From Muribaculaceae bacterium (GTDB lineage: Bacteria > Bacteroidota > Bacteroidia > Bacteroidales > Muribaculaceae), in contig JAGASI010000023.1 of the NCBI GenBank assembly GCA_017621845.1, forward strand, positions 1 through 64,000: DNA of 64,000 nt. Direction: 5' to 3'. Below are positions 9,017 to 17,492 of this stretch, piece after piece. The translations under genes and the position numbers were made by a program. The notes under the pieces were generated by a model, which saw nothing but the letters and a program-made list of their open reading frames with translations, had not been told where the DNA came from and did not search any database. Position 1 is the stretch's first letter. Each line of letters begins with the position of its first letter.

Positions 9017-9105
9017 GGGCAAATACCTGAAAGACAGATGAGCTGTTGCCGATATGGTAAACAACCTCTAAAAGTAAGTATTAATTCATTCACATTATCT
9101 AAGTC

Positions 9106-9627
9106 ATGGAGTATCCTCAAGACGATATTAAACATACGACCAATACAACAACCGCCTCATTGATATATGGGGCAGTAGGATCGGTAAAACGTTTAAGTCA
9201 ACTATATGTCGAGTCATTGAGACTCAAGGCGACCGACAAGCTCACGGTGCTGTTGTCTTCAATTGCCTATGTCGGTGTGATGTTGGCTTTGGGTATTGTG
9301 TGCCTGGTATTTATATCGATAGGTATAGGGCATCTGTTATCGGACAGTATAGAACCTCACTTGGCTTACTTGTTTATTGCCGGGTTTTACTTATTGCTGT
9401 TTGTTATGGCAATACTTCTCAGACGTCGTATCTTTGTCGACCCTATCTCCCGGTTTATGTCGCGATTGCTTGTCGAGGTACCCGAGGATGAAGGAGAATT
9501 TGATATAGTCAAGGCTCAAGAAGATGATACCGAGCCGCGACAGGAAGATAATATCATTGAAGACGATGTATCCCGATTTCAGGGTGCCGCTGACCAAGAA
9601 CCATTAAATAACGATAGCCATGAATAG
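9106..9627 (+). CDS. Phage holin family (holin-X-like) membrane protein
   Basis: A 173-residue protein with a short soluble N-terminus, an amphipathic segment (about 25-50), two strong transmembrane helices (about 58-82 and 92-110) and an acidic tail rich in E/D. This is the layout of the 'phage holin family' (holin-X) proteins that are chromosomal in many bacteria and follow YtxH genes; despite the name, no phage gene is nearby and a lytic role is unlikely. Its stop overlaps the start of the next gene by 8 bases, indicating translational coupling. Confidence 0.75.
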   Translation: MEYPQDDIKHTTNTTTASLIYGAVGSVKRLSQLYVESLRLKATDKLTVLLSSIAYVGVMLALGIVCLVFISIGIGHLLSDSIEPHLAYLFIAGFYLLLFVMAILLRRRIFVDPISRFMSRLLVEVPEDEGEFDIVKAQEDDTEPRQEDNIIEDDVSRFQGAADQEPLNNDSHE

Positions 9628-9934
9628 TCAAGCCGAACTCAAGTCGGTTTTACCGGTTACTCCCGAGCGCACTCTTACGACCCGCCGATGGCGTGGCTAT
9701 ACCCTCGACCAGCTGAGGACGCGTCGCGCTTTGACTCAAGCGTGTATTCTCGTCGAGAAAAATCGTTTGACATCGGTTGTGAATACATTGAAAGTCAAGC
9801 GTACTACACGTAAGGATACTTTTAAGAAGATAATTAATGCGTTGAGTGCTGTTGACTATGCTGTTCTTGCAGTAGGGATAGTGCGCCGTGTTAGTTCGAT
9901 AGTCTCGTTTTTTAGAGGTAATAAGAGAAAATGA
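9620..9934 (+). CDS. Small basic hypothetical protein in the YtxH/holin cluster
   Basis: A 104-residue, very basic protein of unknown function. It has an arginine-rich middle (TLTTRRWRGYTLDQLRTRRA) and a weakly hydrophobic C-terminal helix (AVDYAVLAVGIVRRVSSIV) that could lie on the membrane. It overlaps the holin-like gene by 8 bases and so is probably co-produced with it; small basic proteins in this position are common in Bacteroidales. I do not recognise a named domain. Confidence 0.7.
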   Translation: MNSQAELKSVLPVTPERTLTTRRWRGYTLDQLRTRRALTQACILVEKNRLTSVVNTLKVKRTTRKDTFKKIINALSAVDYAVLAVGIVRRVSSIVSFFRGNKRK

Positions 9935-9974
9935 GTCAAGAATGAGAACAAGTTATAAGTGAGTATGTATGATA

Positions 9975-10006
9975 TTTGCGAGATTATAAATTAATATTTA
10001 AATTTG
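9975..10006 (+). promoter_or_regulatory. Promoter of the lipoprotein gene
   Basis: TTTG (9975-9978) and TAAATTTG (9999-10006) spaced by exactly 20 bases, a full match to the Bacteroidetes promoter, 39 bases before the ATG at 10045. Confidence 0.75.
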
Positions 10007-10044
10007 TCAGTATCATAAATATTTATAACTGATTTTTATTGCAC

Positions 10045-10554
10045 ATGAAACACGTTTACCTCACATTGTCGACATGCCTGTCGCTTGCTGTAACATCCTG
10101 TAGTTCAGATGAAAAGTTGCGTTCGACCAATGCCGGCCCGATTGATGGAGAAGTCGTCGGGGACTCTATTGCCAATGTCGTTGAGGAAGCGGTGCTTGTC
10201 GAAGAAGATACACAGACCACCGATTCCGCTACCGAAAATATACAGACACCTGAGGTCGATTCTGTAGCTGAGCAAATTGCCGCAGAACTAAGTGAGGCTC
10301 AGGAGGCTGTGCAACAAGCAACGGTATCTACACATGCTACTGAGATAGATGCCATCGAACGTACTATCAATGGCCTTGTTGAGAGAGCCAAGTTGATAGA
10401 AAAGGATGATGCCAAGGCTGTTGTAGATTTTGCACATGATATGAATAGTGCTCGCTCTCGTCTTAACAAGCTCATGAAGTCAACAGGTCTCACCCCCGAA
10501 GATAAGGCTCGTCTTTCATCGCTTGCTTCCCGACTCTCGAGCGCACGTCGTTAA
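10045..10554 (+). CDS. Putative lipoprotein, unknown function
   Basis: A 169-residue protein with a lipoprotein signal: MKHVYLTLSTCLSLAVTSCSS, the lipidated cysteine expected in the TSC segment. The ATG at 10045 is preferred over an in-frame TTG at 10039 because it gives a proper signal peptide and fits the promoter. After a Glu/Val/Thr-rich linker (about 25-75) comes a predicted helical region with regularly spaced charged residues (about 80-165), coiled-coil-like. Function unknown; probably periplasmic, membrane anchored. It may belong to the envelope cluster upstream but has its own promoter. Confidence 0.75.
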   Translation: MKHVYLTLSTCLSLAVTSCSSDEKLRSTNAGPIDGEVVGDSIANVVEEAVLVEEDTQTTDSATENIQTPEVDSVAEQIAAELSEAQEAVQQATVSTHATEIDAIERTINGLVERAKLIEKDDAKAVVDFAHDMNSARSRLNKLMKSTGLTPEDKARLSSLASRLSSARR

Positions 10555-10596
10555 TGGATGGAATATCTGTCGCCATTTTTGTTGTCCGCTATCGTT

Positions 10597-10616
10597 ATCC
10601 TGCTAAATCCTGCTAA
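10597..10616 (+). repeat. Tandem duplication of a 10-bp unit
   Basis: ATCCTGCTAA occurs twice in direct succession between the lipoprotein gene and the ferredoxin promoter. Confidence 0.6.
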
Positions 10617-10649
10617 ATGAATTTTAATATCAAATAAACGGGGTGGACC

Positions 10650-10680
10650 TTTGGCGTTTTAAAAAAAACGTGTACTTTTG
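10650..10680 (+). promoter_or_regulatory. Promoter of the ferredoxin gene
   Basis: TTTG (10650-10653), 19-base spacer, TACTTTTG (10673-10680): a full match to the Bacteroidetes consensus, with a ~60-base leader to the ATG at 10747. Confidence 0.8.
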
Positions 10681-10746
10681 TATTTACTTTTATAACGCAT
10701 ATTCAATTATTTTTCAATCTAAACTTTTCTAAAAAACATTACAACT

Positions 10747-10917
10747 ATGGCTTACGTAATTGCTGACACCTGTGTTGCATGTGGCACTTGCCTTCCCGTA
10801 TGCCCCGTAGAGGCTATCTCAGAGGGCGAAATCTATCACATCGATCCCGATACTTGCATCGAGTGTGGTTCATGTGCCGAGGTTTGCCCCACAGGTTCAA
10901 TCGCCCCCGGTGAATAA
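10747..10917 (+). CDS. 2[4Fe-4S] ferredoxin
   Basis: A 56-residue clostridial-type ferredoxin. Two classic cluster motifs are present: CVACGTCLPVCPVEA and CIECGSCAEVCPTGS, each CxxCxxCxxxCP. Such proteins carry electrons for pyruvate:ferredoxin oxidoreductase, Rnf, hydrogenases and other anaerobic enzymes, in keeping with a strict anaerobe. It stands alone, with its own consensus promoter and a strong terminator, the pattern of a highly expressed monocistronic gene. Confidence 0.95.
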   Translation: MAYVIADTCVACGTCLPVCPVEAISEGEIYHIDPDTCIECGSCAEVCPTGSIAPGE

Positions 10918-10964
10918 TTATTCCCATCGGGAACTATAGTTGTCCCTCAGGGGATAGCTGAATG

Positions 10965-11013
10965 AAAAAGCATAAGGCCGAGTCCGCGTGGACATGGCCT
11001 TATGCTTTTTTTT
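10965..11013. terminator. Bidirectional intrinsic terminator
   Basis: AAAAAGCATAAGGCC pairs with GGCCTTATGC and is followed by at least eight T; the A run on the other side makes it work on both strands. It separates the ferredoxin gene from the convergent secreted-protein gene. Confidence 0.85.
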
Positions 11014-11045
11014 GATAGGTGGTTATAAGAAGAGCCTTTTTTTGT

Positions 11046-11930
11046 TTATCGACTGAGCCGGAAGGATGAGTTGAGTAGGGGGAAGCGTAAGGTCAGGATG
11101 TTGTCGGCGATAGTGGCGTTGGCTTCGTAGGGAGTGCCGACATCGGTGCCTTCAGGGGTATACCATGCCAGGTTGTAGTTGTTGGAAAAGTTTGATGGGG
11201 TTAATCGTCCCTTGACGATAAGTTGGGATGGAGAGTCGGTATCGGTGAGTACGAGATGATTGGGCGTGTCTTTCTCTGGGACGATATAAAGAGTATAGTT
11301 GGTATTAAGGATGGCGCGTGAAGTGTCAATGTCGCGGTCAAGGTATTGCCATATACCGGATACCGATGTTTTAGACGTCATTATCAACTGTTGTATTTCA
11401 TGACGACTGATTACAAGGGGTTTATATAATGGAGAAGCCGACATCGTGGTATAAAATTGTTCGGGCGCGACTCTTGCCGGATGTATCAATATCAATCTGG
11501 AGTCGACAGGACATGGTGTATAAGCCCAATCCCCTGCATCAATCATCGTGCCATCACCGATGGTGAGCTTGATATCACCGGGTGAACGTTTCAGGTTTAC
11601 AGAGAACCCGGGTAGGTCATGGGAATATTGGCGAGACATCAAATTAGCAGATTGGCCATTGACGGTGTGCGAAACGGTGAATGTGGTTGTATATAGATTG
11701 GTATAGTCGTTGTCGGCATAGTGGGTTGTGACGTTGGCACAGCTGAAATTATTTCTATCGGTATAGTCCCATATCAAAGTCCAGTCAGAGGCTTTGGAGC
11801 GTACATGGGTTTCGGCAGTTCCACCCGAGGGAATGACGGCTATATCAATGGTGTCTTTAGGTATATCAGCCTTTGCCGACAGCCAGAACAGGACGGTCAG
11901 TACAAAGGCTGATAATGTTTTAGGTATCAT
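11046..11930 (-). CDS. Secreted protein of unknown function
   Basis: A 294-residue protein with an N-terminal signal peptide (about residues 1-21, MIPKTLSAFVLTVLFWLSAKA). The rest is rich in aromatic residues, Thr and Asp and looks beta-sheet rich (for example TTTFTVSHTVNG, LTIGDGTMIDAG, NYTLYIVPEK). No lipobox and no obvious sorting tail. I do not recognise the family. It is separated by 253 bases from the next minus-strand gene and by a bidirectional terminator from the ferredoxin, so it is probably transcribed alone. Confidence 0.7.
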   Translation of the reverse strand: MIPKTLSAFVLTVLFWLSAKADIPKDTIDIAVIPSGGTAETHVRSKASDWTLIWDYTDRNNFSCANVTTHYADNDYTNLYTTTFTVSHTVNGQSANLMSRQYSHDLPGFSVNLKRSPGDIKLTIGDGTMIDAGDWAYTPCPVDSRLILIHPARVAPEQFYTTMSASPLYKPLVISRHEIQQLIMTSKTSVSGIWQYLDRDIDTSRAILNTNYTLYIVPEKDTPNHLVLTDTDSPSQLIVKGRLTPSNFSNNYNLAWYTPEGTDVGTPYEANATIADNILTLRFPLLNSSFRLSR

Positions 11931-12055
11931 ATATAGATAATGGGGGTGAGAGGCGCCTTGGGGTGGCTTATATCTTCACGGTCTCTAAGAATGTGTTTGG
12001 ATTTAAAACATTTTTAACCTTGGAGTATGAATAAACTATATCCTAAATTAATCTT

Positions 12056-12149
12056 GAGGCCTTTTTCGGTGGTTTTTTGCAAAGCACATCGGTCGCGATG
12101 CTCCTATCGCTCCATCTTCACTTTGTAAAAGGCCCTCGAAAAATCCTCC
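12056..12149. repeat. Intergenic inverted-repeat element, copy B
   Basis: Arms 12056-12084 and 12121-12149 pair imperfectly over about 28 bases. The loop holds a perfect small stem GCGAT (12095-12099) / ATCGC (12106-12110) around six bases, preceded by TCGGT. Layout, flanking TCGGT and loop size match the element at 38-130 while the inner stem bases differ in a compensatory way. It lies between the secreted-protein gene start and the TPR gene end. Confidence 0.6.
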
Positions 12150-12183
12150 CACCCTTAATTTGGTTTAAATTCAAACATACTTT

Positions 12184-13785
12184 TTAGTTTTGAAATATAG
12201 ACGAGTATTTCTCGATGAGCTGGATAAATCTCAGGTCATATCGTATGGCCGAGACATTGATGCAGGCGTCATCGTTTTTCTCCCAGTCATATTTGTTGGC
12301 ATAACCGTTGGATAATGATTTGTTGACACACTCAAGAGCACGGTCGTTAAGGTCAGCGGCGCTATATAGACAAGCACCTATATAATTGAGGTAACCGTCG
12401 GGGTCGGCATTGTGGGTGAGAATGTCATCCATCCAGCGGACTGCCTCTTCTTTATGACCCGAATATAACAGACCAAAACCCTTCAGTGATTTCACGTCAT
12501 ATATGTCATAGTCCATTAGAGAGGCAAGTTGGTCATAGAAGCCTTTACCGGCTACCGGCTCATTGAGGTGCTGTGTTAATATCCATCCTCTTAACAGATA
12601 GTTGTATGGTGCAGACTCACCGTTCATCATGGCTTCGCCAACAAGATTTGCGGCTTCGCGGTAATTCTTCAACGAGATATAGCACAGAGCCATCTGTTGC
12701 ATTGCCTCGGCGTCATCGGACTTAATGGCGAGAGCTGAGGCGGCAGCTTGTTTGGCTTCTTCATATTGGCCTAAGGCGCGAAGGATGCGTGAACGCACGA
12801 TGTAATGTTGGGCTGAGTTACGATCCATCGACAGGGCCTGGTCTATAGAGGTCAATGCGCTGTCATATTGTCCTAAGGCAAATTGGCACTCGGCTATTGA
12901 GGCATATATGCCGTGATAGTTGTATAGGTTTTTGTCAAGGATCGTGCGGTAATCGGCCAGTGCGGCGCCATAGCGATAATGTGCCTGAGCAATGAAGGCT
13001 CTCATATATAGGTACATGCCTACATTAGGAGCTTGCTGAATGGCTCGTGTCAAGCCGAGGTTGACCTCGGGATAATTGGAGCGGGCCATGTCAACCAGGA
13101 GGTCGGTGGCGCGCACATTGCGCGAATCGGTAGCTATAGCCAGTATGAGGTCATCAACGGCCGCCTGATCATTACCCATGAGACGTCTTACCGAGGCACG
13201 ACGCACATAGAGAGTCGAATTACCGGGATCGTTGTTTACGGCGGTCTCGAGGTACTCGTTGGCCAGTCCCAGATTGTTTTCTTTGACGGCCACGCGTGCA
13301 AGACCGATAAGCGCTTCGGCTGAGCGGCTGTTAAGACGTTGTAGACGTTGATATGCGGCCTTGGCCTCGCTGTATTGTCCAAGCTCATACAGACAGTTGG
13401 CTCGTTGATAGACAGCTACGTATGATGTTGGCTCGAGGGCTATTGCCGAGTTGAGGTCCTGAAGCGCTTGTTCGTGACGTCCTGTTTGTTCATATATGTT
13501 GGCTCTCAGCATATAGGCTTGGACACGTAGGTCTTTTTCTTTTTCGGGAGCAAGCTCGAGGGCTCGGTCGACATCGTTGAGGGCGCGCATGTATTCGTTG
13601 TGACGATAATACTCGTTGGCGCGTCTAAACCATGTCTCATAGTCGTTGGGGTCATCCTTAAGCATACGTTCGTAGGCATCGTATACGGCTTGAGTCATCT
13701 GCCTGGATGAGTTGCTCTGAGCAGTCATGTAGCTTGGTGAGATGACAATGGCTCCGGCAAGAATTATCTTGGTGATAAGTGACAT
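12184..13785 (-). CDS. Secreted tetratricopeptide-repeat protein
   Basis: A 533-residue protein with a signal peptide (about 1-22, ending SYMTAQ) followed by a long array of TPR units: for example YETWFRRANEYYRHNEYMRA, ADYRTILDKNLYNYHGIYA, ALGQYEEAKQAAASALAIKS. TPR proteins scaffold protein assemblies; a periplasmic location is expected. It is the last gene of a minus-strand run and lies 24 bases after kdsA, which may link it to envelope biogenesis, but no partner can be named from the sequence. Confidence 0.85.
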   Translation of the reverse strand: MSLITKIILAGAIVISPSYMTAQSNSSRQMTQAVYDAYERMLKDDPNDYETWFRRANEYYRHNEYMRALNDVDRALELAPEKEKDLRVQAYMLRANIYEQTGRHEQALQDLNSAIALEPTSYVAVYQRANCLYELGQYSEAKAAYQRLQRLNSRSAEALIGLARVAVKENNLGLANEYLETAVNNDPGNSTLYVRRASVRRLMGNDQAAVDDLILAIATDSRNVRATDLLVDMARSNYPEVNLGLTRAIQQAPNVGMYLYMRAFIAQAHYRYGAALADYRTILDKNLYNYHGIYASIAECQFALGQYDSALTSIDQALSMDRNSAQHYIVRSRILRALGQYEEAKQAAASALAIKSDDAEAMQQMALCYISLKNYREAANLVGEAMMNGESAPYNYLLRGWILTQHLNEPVAGKGFYDQLASLMDYDIYDVKSLKGFGLLYSGHKEEAVRWMDDILTHNADPDGYLNYIGACLYSAADLNDRALECVNKSLSNGYANKYDWEKNDDACINVSAIRYDLRFIQLIEKYSSIFQN

Positions 13786-13809
13786 AATGTAGGGATTGTT
13801 CTATAGGAA

Positions 13810-14637
13810 TTACATTGGGTTGATAGCGTTGATTGTCTGTCTTAGAACAGTCAGTCGCTTGAGTAAGTCGGGCAGGAGGTCGAGATGTAACATGTTTGCA
13901 CCATCGCTCTTGGCAATGGCCGGGTTGGGGTGTGTCTCGATAAATAGGCCATCGGCGCCGACAGCTATTGCGGCACGGGCTATGGTTTCAATCATGTCAG
14001 GGCGTCCGCCGGTTACACCGCCTGCAGTGTTGGGCTGTTGGAGGGAGTGGGTGATATCCATGATTACGGGGCAACCACACTGTTGTTTCATAGTAGGAAT
14101 ACCACGCACATCTACAACAAGGTCTCCATAGCCGAACATTGTGCCACGATCGGTAACCGCTACCTGGGTGGCTCCTGCTTGTCTTACCTTGTCGACCGCA
14201 AATTTCATAGACTCCGGGGCTAGGAATTGACCTTTCTTGATGTTCACCATGCGACCCGTCTCGGCGGCCGCGACCAATAAGTCGGTCTGGCGGCATAGGA
14301 AAGCCGGGATTTGGAGGATGTCGACATATCGGGCTGCGATCTCGGCTTCCGAGGCTTGGTGTATATCGGTAACTACCGGAACGCCGTAACGGGTTTTAAC
14401 CTCTGCAAGAATTTCGAGCGCCGGGATGTCACCGATGCCGGTAAACGAGTCAATGCGTGAGCGGTTGGCCTTGCGGTAGCTTCCCTTGAATACAAACGGG
14501 ATGTCCAGTTCGCGGGTAACCTCATAAATTTTTTCGGCGATGTCAAGAGCCATCTGTTCGCCCTCAATTACACAGGGACCGGCGAGTAAAAAGAAGTTGC
14601 CGGAGGATGAAGAGTTCAGATATTGTTCAGTAGTCAT
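13810..14637 (-). CDS. kdsA: 3-deoxy-8-phosphooctulonate (KDO-8-P) synthase
   Basis: A 275-residue enzyme condensing phosphoenolpyruvate with arabinose-5-phosphate to KDO-8-phosphate for the LPS inner core. Visible are LLAGPCVIEGE near the N-terminus, FKGSYRKANRSR (PEP binding), and DRGTMFGYGDLVVD. Cys22 in AGPC is the residue that marks the metal-dependent class (as in Aquifex) against Asn in the E. coli type, so this one is probably metal dependent. Neighbours rsmE (21 bases upstream) and the TPR gene (24 bases downstream) share its strand. Confidence 0.95.
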   Translation of the reverse strand: MTTEQYLNSSSSGNFFLLAGPCVIEGEQMALDIAEKIYEVTRELDIPFVFKGSYRKANRSRIDSFTGIGDIPALEILAEVKTRYGVPVVTDIHQASEAEIAARYVDILQIPAFLCRQTDLLVAAAETGRMVNIKKGQFLAPESMKFAVDKVRQAGATQVAVTDRGTMFGYGDLVVDVRGIPTMKQQCGCPVIMDITHSLQQPNTAGGVTGGRPDMIETIARAAIAVGADGLFIETHPNPAIAKSDGANMLHLDLLPDLLKRLTVLRQTINAINPM

Positions 14638-14658
14638 CAGTTAATTGTCTGTAAGAAT

Positions 14659-15381
14659 TTATATATGCCCGGCCTCAGAGGCTTGGCTGATGATATGGCA
14701 TGTGTCGCAACCGACCAATGCGGCGGTCTCGGTTCTCAGACGGTTGTCTCCCATGGTCACCGGAACAAAGCCGTGGTCAATAGCTGCCTTGACCTCGTCG
14801 GGCGAGAAGTCTCCCTCGGGTCCTATCAAGATTGTTGCCGAGGTGCCGGGGATGTATTCACGGGCGAGTGTGCGCCGTTCAAACTCGTTGGCACAGTATC
14901 CTATAAATCTCCCGGGAGTGTTCACACTTTCAAGATAATCCTTGATAGGTGTCATTTCATCAATGACGGGTAGTGTTGCCTTGAGTGACTGTTTCATGGC
15001 CGATACAGCTATTTTGACCAAGCGCTCAGTGTTTATTTCTTTGCGCTCGCTATAGCGACACTTCAATGGGGTGATACGGTTGACACCTATCTCGACAAGT
15101 TTCTCCACCAACCATTCCATGCGGTCGTTGTGCTTGGTTGGTGCTACGGCAATGTTTATGTCATAGCCCCACACCGGTTTGATGTCTTCACACGCGACAA
15201 TCTCGACGGCGGCATGCTTGTTGTGAGGAGCGACTAAACGGCATGTATAGCGATGCCCATGACCGTCGACCACGATAAGTTGATCGCCGGCTTTCATCCT
15301 CAGGACACGCGAGCAATGGGCCGAGTCACTCTCGGGCAAGCTCATAGTCTGTAGTATGTCGGGTGAATAGAATTGTATCAT
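14659..15381 (-). CDS. rsmE: 16S rRNA (uracil-1498-N3)-methyltransferase
   Basis: A 240-residue SPOUT methyltransferase that methylates U1498 of 16S rRNA. N-terminal PUA-like part includes HCSRVLRMKAGDQL; the C-terminal knotted domain has AVAPTKHNDRMEWLVEKLVE, the RITPLKCRYSE segment, and the SAM-binding ILIGPEGDFSPDEV followed by LGD-like MGDNRLRTETA. Length and motifs are normal for RsmE. It is 5 bases from the upstream permease gene, so part of the same unit. Confidence 0.95.
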   Translation of the reverse strand: MIQFYSPDILQTMSLPESDSAHCSRVLRMKAGDQLIVVDGHGHRYTCRLVAPHNKHAAVEIVACEDIKPVWGYDINIAVAPTKHNDRMEWLVEKLVEIGVNRITPLKCRYSERKEINTERLVKIAVSAMKQSLKATLPVIDEMTPIKDYLESVNTPGRFIGYCANEFERRTLAREYIPGTSATILIGPEGDFSPDEVKAAIDHGFVPVTMGDNRLRTETAALVGCDTCHIISQASEAGHI

Positions 15382-15386
15382 TTGGA

Positions 15387-16772
15387 TTATTCTACCGGGA
15401 GAGCTGAAGCCTCAGCGGAAGGAAGGTCGCGAGTGCCTTTTTTGTTAGGGTTCTTGAAAATAAAGTAGAACAGGACAAGGACGACAAGTGAGTAGGCGGC
15501 AAAAATCAGCCAGGAGTGATGCCAGCCGTTAATACATTCCATGGTCCCCTCGGGTTGTGAGAATACATATTTATTGACAATGAATTCGCCGGCGATAAAC
15601 GTGCCCAGTGAGGCGCCGATGCCATTGGTCATAATCATAAACAATCCTTGAGCCGAGGAACGCATCTTGACATCGGTTTTCTGGTCGACATAGATGCCAC
15701 CCGAGACGTTGAAGAAGTCAAAGGCTACGCCATATACGATACAGGAGAGGATGAGGAAGATGATGCCCGGGAAGTTGGTGTCACCGATGCCGAAGAAGCC
15801 AAAGCGCAGTATCCATGCTGTCATTGCAATCATCATCACACCCTTGATGCCGAAGCGCTTCAGGCAGAATCCGATACCGAGGATACACAGGGCTTCAGAG
15901 CATTGGGATATGGAGATGAGGAATGTCGGGTTGTTGGCAAACCATCCATCCAACAGGCCTGATGCATATTCCGGAAGTTTACTGAAGCTTTCAATAAATG
16001 ATGTGCCATAGCTGTTGGTTATCTGTAGAGATACTCCCAATAGCATTGAGAAGATGAAGAAGATAGCCATCTCACGTCGTTTAAATAGCTTGAAGGCATT
16101 GAGACCGAGAGCCTCGGACAGTGAAGCCGGAGCCTTGTCTGAAGTAGGACACTTGGGCATAGTCAGTGAATAGAAAGCCATGACCAGACCAAAGGCGGCA
16201 GCGGCATAGAACTGTGTGAAGCTTTTCTGCAGACTCACACCGTCTATTGCTATGAAGTTGACCATCAGCTCGGCGACGATAAATCCAACAGTTCCAAATA
16301 CACGTATCGGGGGGAAGTCCTTGACGGTGTCGAGACCATGTTTCTCGAGTCCGTTAAATGCGACTGAGTTGTTCAAGCCAATGGTAGGCATGAAGAAGGC
16401 CACCGAAATGGTGTATAGGGTGAAGATGGGCATAAATTGAACAGTGCCGGCAAGTTGGGCAGTATCCATGTTAATCCATCCCTCGGGGAGGTGGGACATG
16501 GCATAGAAGCCGGTGGCGGCCATGAAGCCGGCGGATATGAAGTGGCATAGGGCGAGTGTTTTCTGGGCTTGGATATAGCGGTCGGCGATAATACCCATGA
16601 CGGCAGGCATGATAAGAGAGACCAGGCCTTGTACCATGTAGAATAGATAGATTTTGTCACCAAGTCCTACTTTGCCAAGGAACATACCCATTGATACCAA
16701 GTATGAACCCCAGATGGCAAATTCCAGGAAGCTCAGGGTGGCTAAGCGAGCTTTGATATGGGAGCTTTTCAT
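15387..16772 (-). CDS. Nucleoside permease (NupG-like MFS transporter)
   Basis: A 461-residue major facilitator protein with about 12 transmembrane helices, matching the nucleoside:H+ symporter family: N-terminal FLEFAIWGSYLVSMGMFL, the loop GIIADRYIQAQKTLAL, and a C-terminal NVSGGIYVDQKTD loop. It probably imports nucleosides through the inner membrane. Compared with E. coli NupG (about 418 residues) it is somewhat longer, with a charged tail. Direct neighbours are rsmE and the bifunctional-nuclease gene; there is no obvious functional link. Confidence 0.88.
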   Translation of the reverse strand: MKSSHIKARLATLSFLEFAIWGSYLVSMGMFLGKVGLGDKIYLFYMVQGLVSLIMPAVMGIIADRYIQAQKTLALCHFISAGFMAATGFYAMSHLPEGWINMDTAQLAGTVQFMPIFTLYTISVAFFMPTIGLNNSVAFNGLEKHGLDTVKDFPPIRVFGTVGFIVAELMVNFIAIDGVSLQKSFTQFYAAAAFGLVMAFYSLTMPKCPTSDKAPASLSEALGLNAFKLFKRREMAIFFIFSMLLGVSLQITNSYGTSFIESFSKLPEYASGLLDGWFANNPTFLISISQCSEALCILGIGFCLKRFGIKGVMMIAMTAWILRFGFFGIGDTNFPGIIFLILSCIVYGVAFDFFNVSGGIYVDQKTDVKMRSSAQGLFMIMTNGIGASLGTFIAGEFIVNKYVFSQPEGTMECINGWHHSWLIFAAYSLVVLVLFYFIFKNPNKKGTRDLPSAEASALPVE

Positions 16773-16840
16773 GTTAAGGTGTTGATTTTTGTATTGTAAA
16801 TCAATTGTTAATTATTAGCGTTGTATAGTGTTTAAACGGG

Positions 16841-17482
16841 TTATAGTATCAGGTCGGAGAGAGAGGGGAGATCGTCATCGTTGTCTGAGATGGTCTTGTC
16901 GCCCGGGCTTGATGATTTGAGGCGTGCAATCTCGTCTTTGACACGGGCGGCTTCCTCATAATTTTCATCAATTATAAGATTTTCGAGTTGTTGTTGAAGT
17001 CGTTTTATAGAGCTGTCGACATCATGCTCGTTGGTCGATTGGTCTATATTGTTGTCATCGTTGTCTTGGTTAGACGGCAAGATTATACCGGTCTGGTCAA
17101 TAACCTCGCGTGTGGTGAAGATGGGGGTCTTGGTGCGTAGTGCTATGGCTACGGCATCAGAGACGCGTGACTCAATCTCAGAGGTAATGTTGCCATCGCT
17201 CAGGGTTAAGGTGCAGTAAAATATGCCGTCATCAAATTTATAAATGAAAACCTCGATGGCAGTTAGACCAAAACGATGCAACATACTGACTATTAAGTCG
17301 TGGGTGAGTGGACGTCGTGGCGTGAACCCTTCAAATCGTGTGATGATGGCCTGAGCCTCGGCCTCACCGATTATTATGGGTATGCGCATTGGGCCGTCAT
17401 CTTCTCCCAATAGTAGTGCCGAGGCGCCGTTTTGGGTTGGATTATATGAGAGTCCTATGACATTGAGCCTTATTTTTTCCAT
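16841..17482 (-). CDS. Bifunctional nuclease family protein (BFN plus UVR motif)
   Basis: A 213-residue protein with an N-terminal BFN/DUF151 domain (about 1-135; LLLGEDDGPMRIPIIIGEAE, SRVSDAVAIALRTKTPIF) and a C-terminal UVR-like helical hairpin (about 160-190; LENLIIDENYEEAARVKDEI). BFN proteins have been described as nucleases with DNase and RNase activity in other organisms; the role here is unproven. Highly acidic linker between domains. 10 bases downstream of mnmA on the same strand. Confidence 0.88.
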   Translation of the reverse strand: MEKIRLNVIGLSYNPTQNGASALLLGEDDGPMRIPIIIGEAEAQAIITRFEGFTPRRPLTHDLIVSMLHRFGLTAIEVFIYKFDDGIFYCTLTLSDGNITSEIESRVSDAVAIALRTKTPIFTTREVIDQTGIILPSNQDNDDNNIDQSTNEHDVDSSIKRLQQQLENLIIDENYEEAARVKDEIARLKSSSPGDKTISDNDDDLPSLSDLIL

Positions 17483-17492
17483 GGGTCGGTTG

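Noticed and set aside
9106..9627. Prophage remnant because of a holin-like gene
   Set aside because: No other phage gene nearby; this family is chromosomal in many bacteria.
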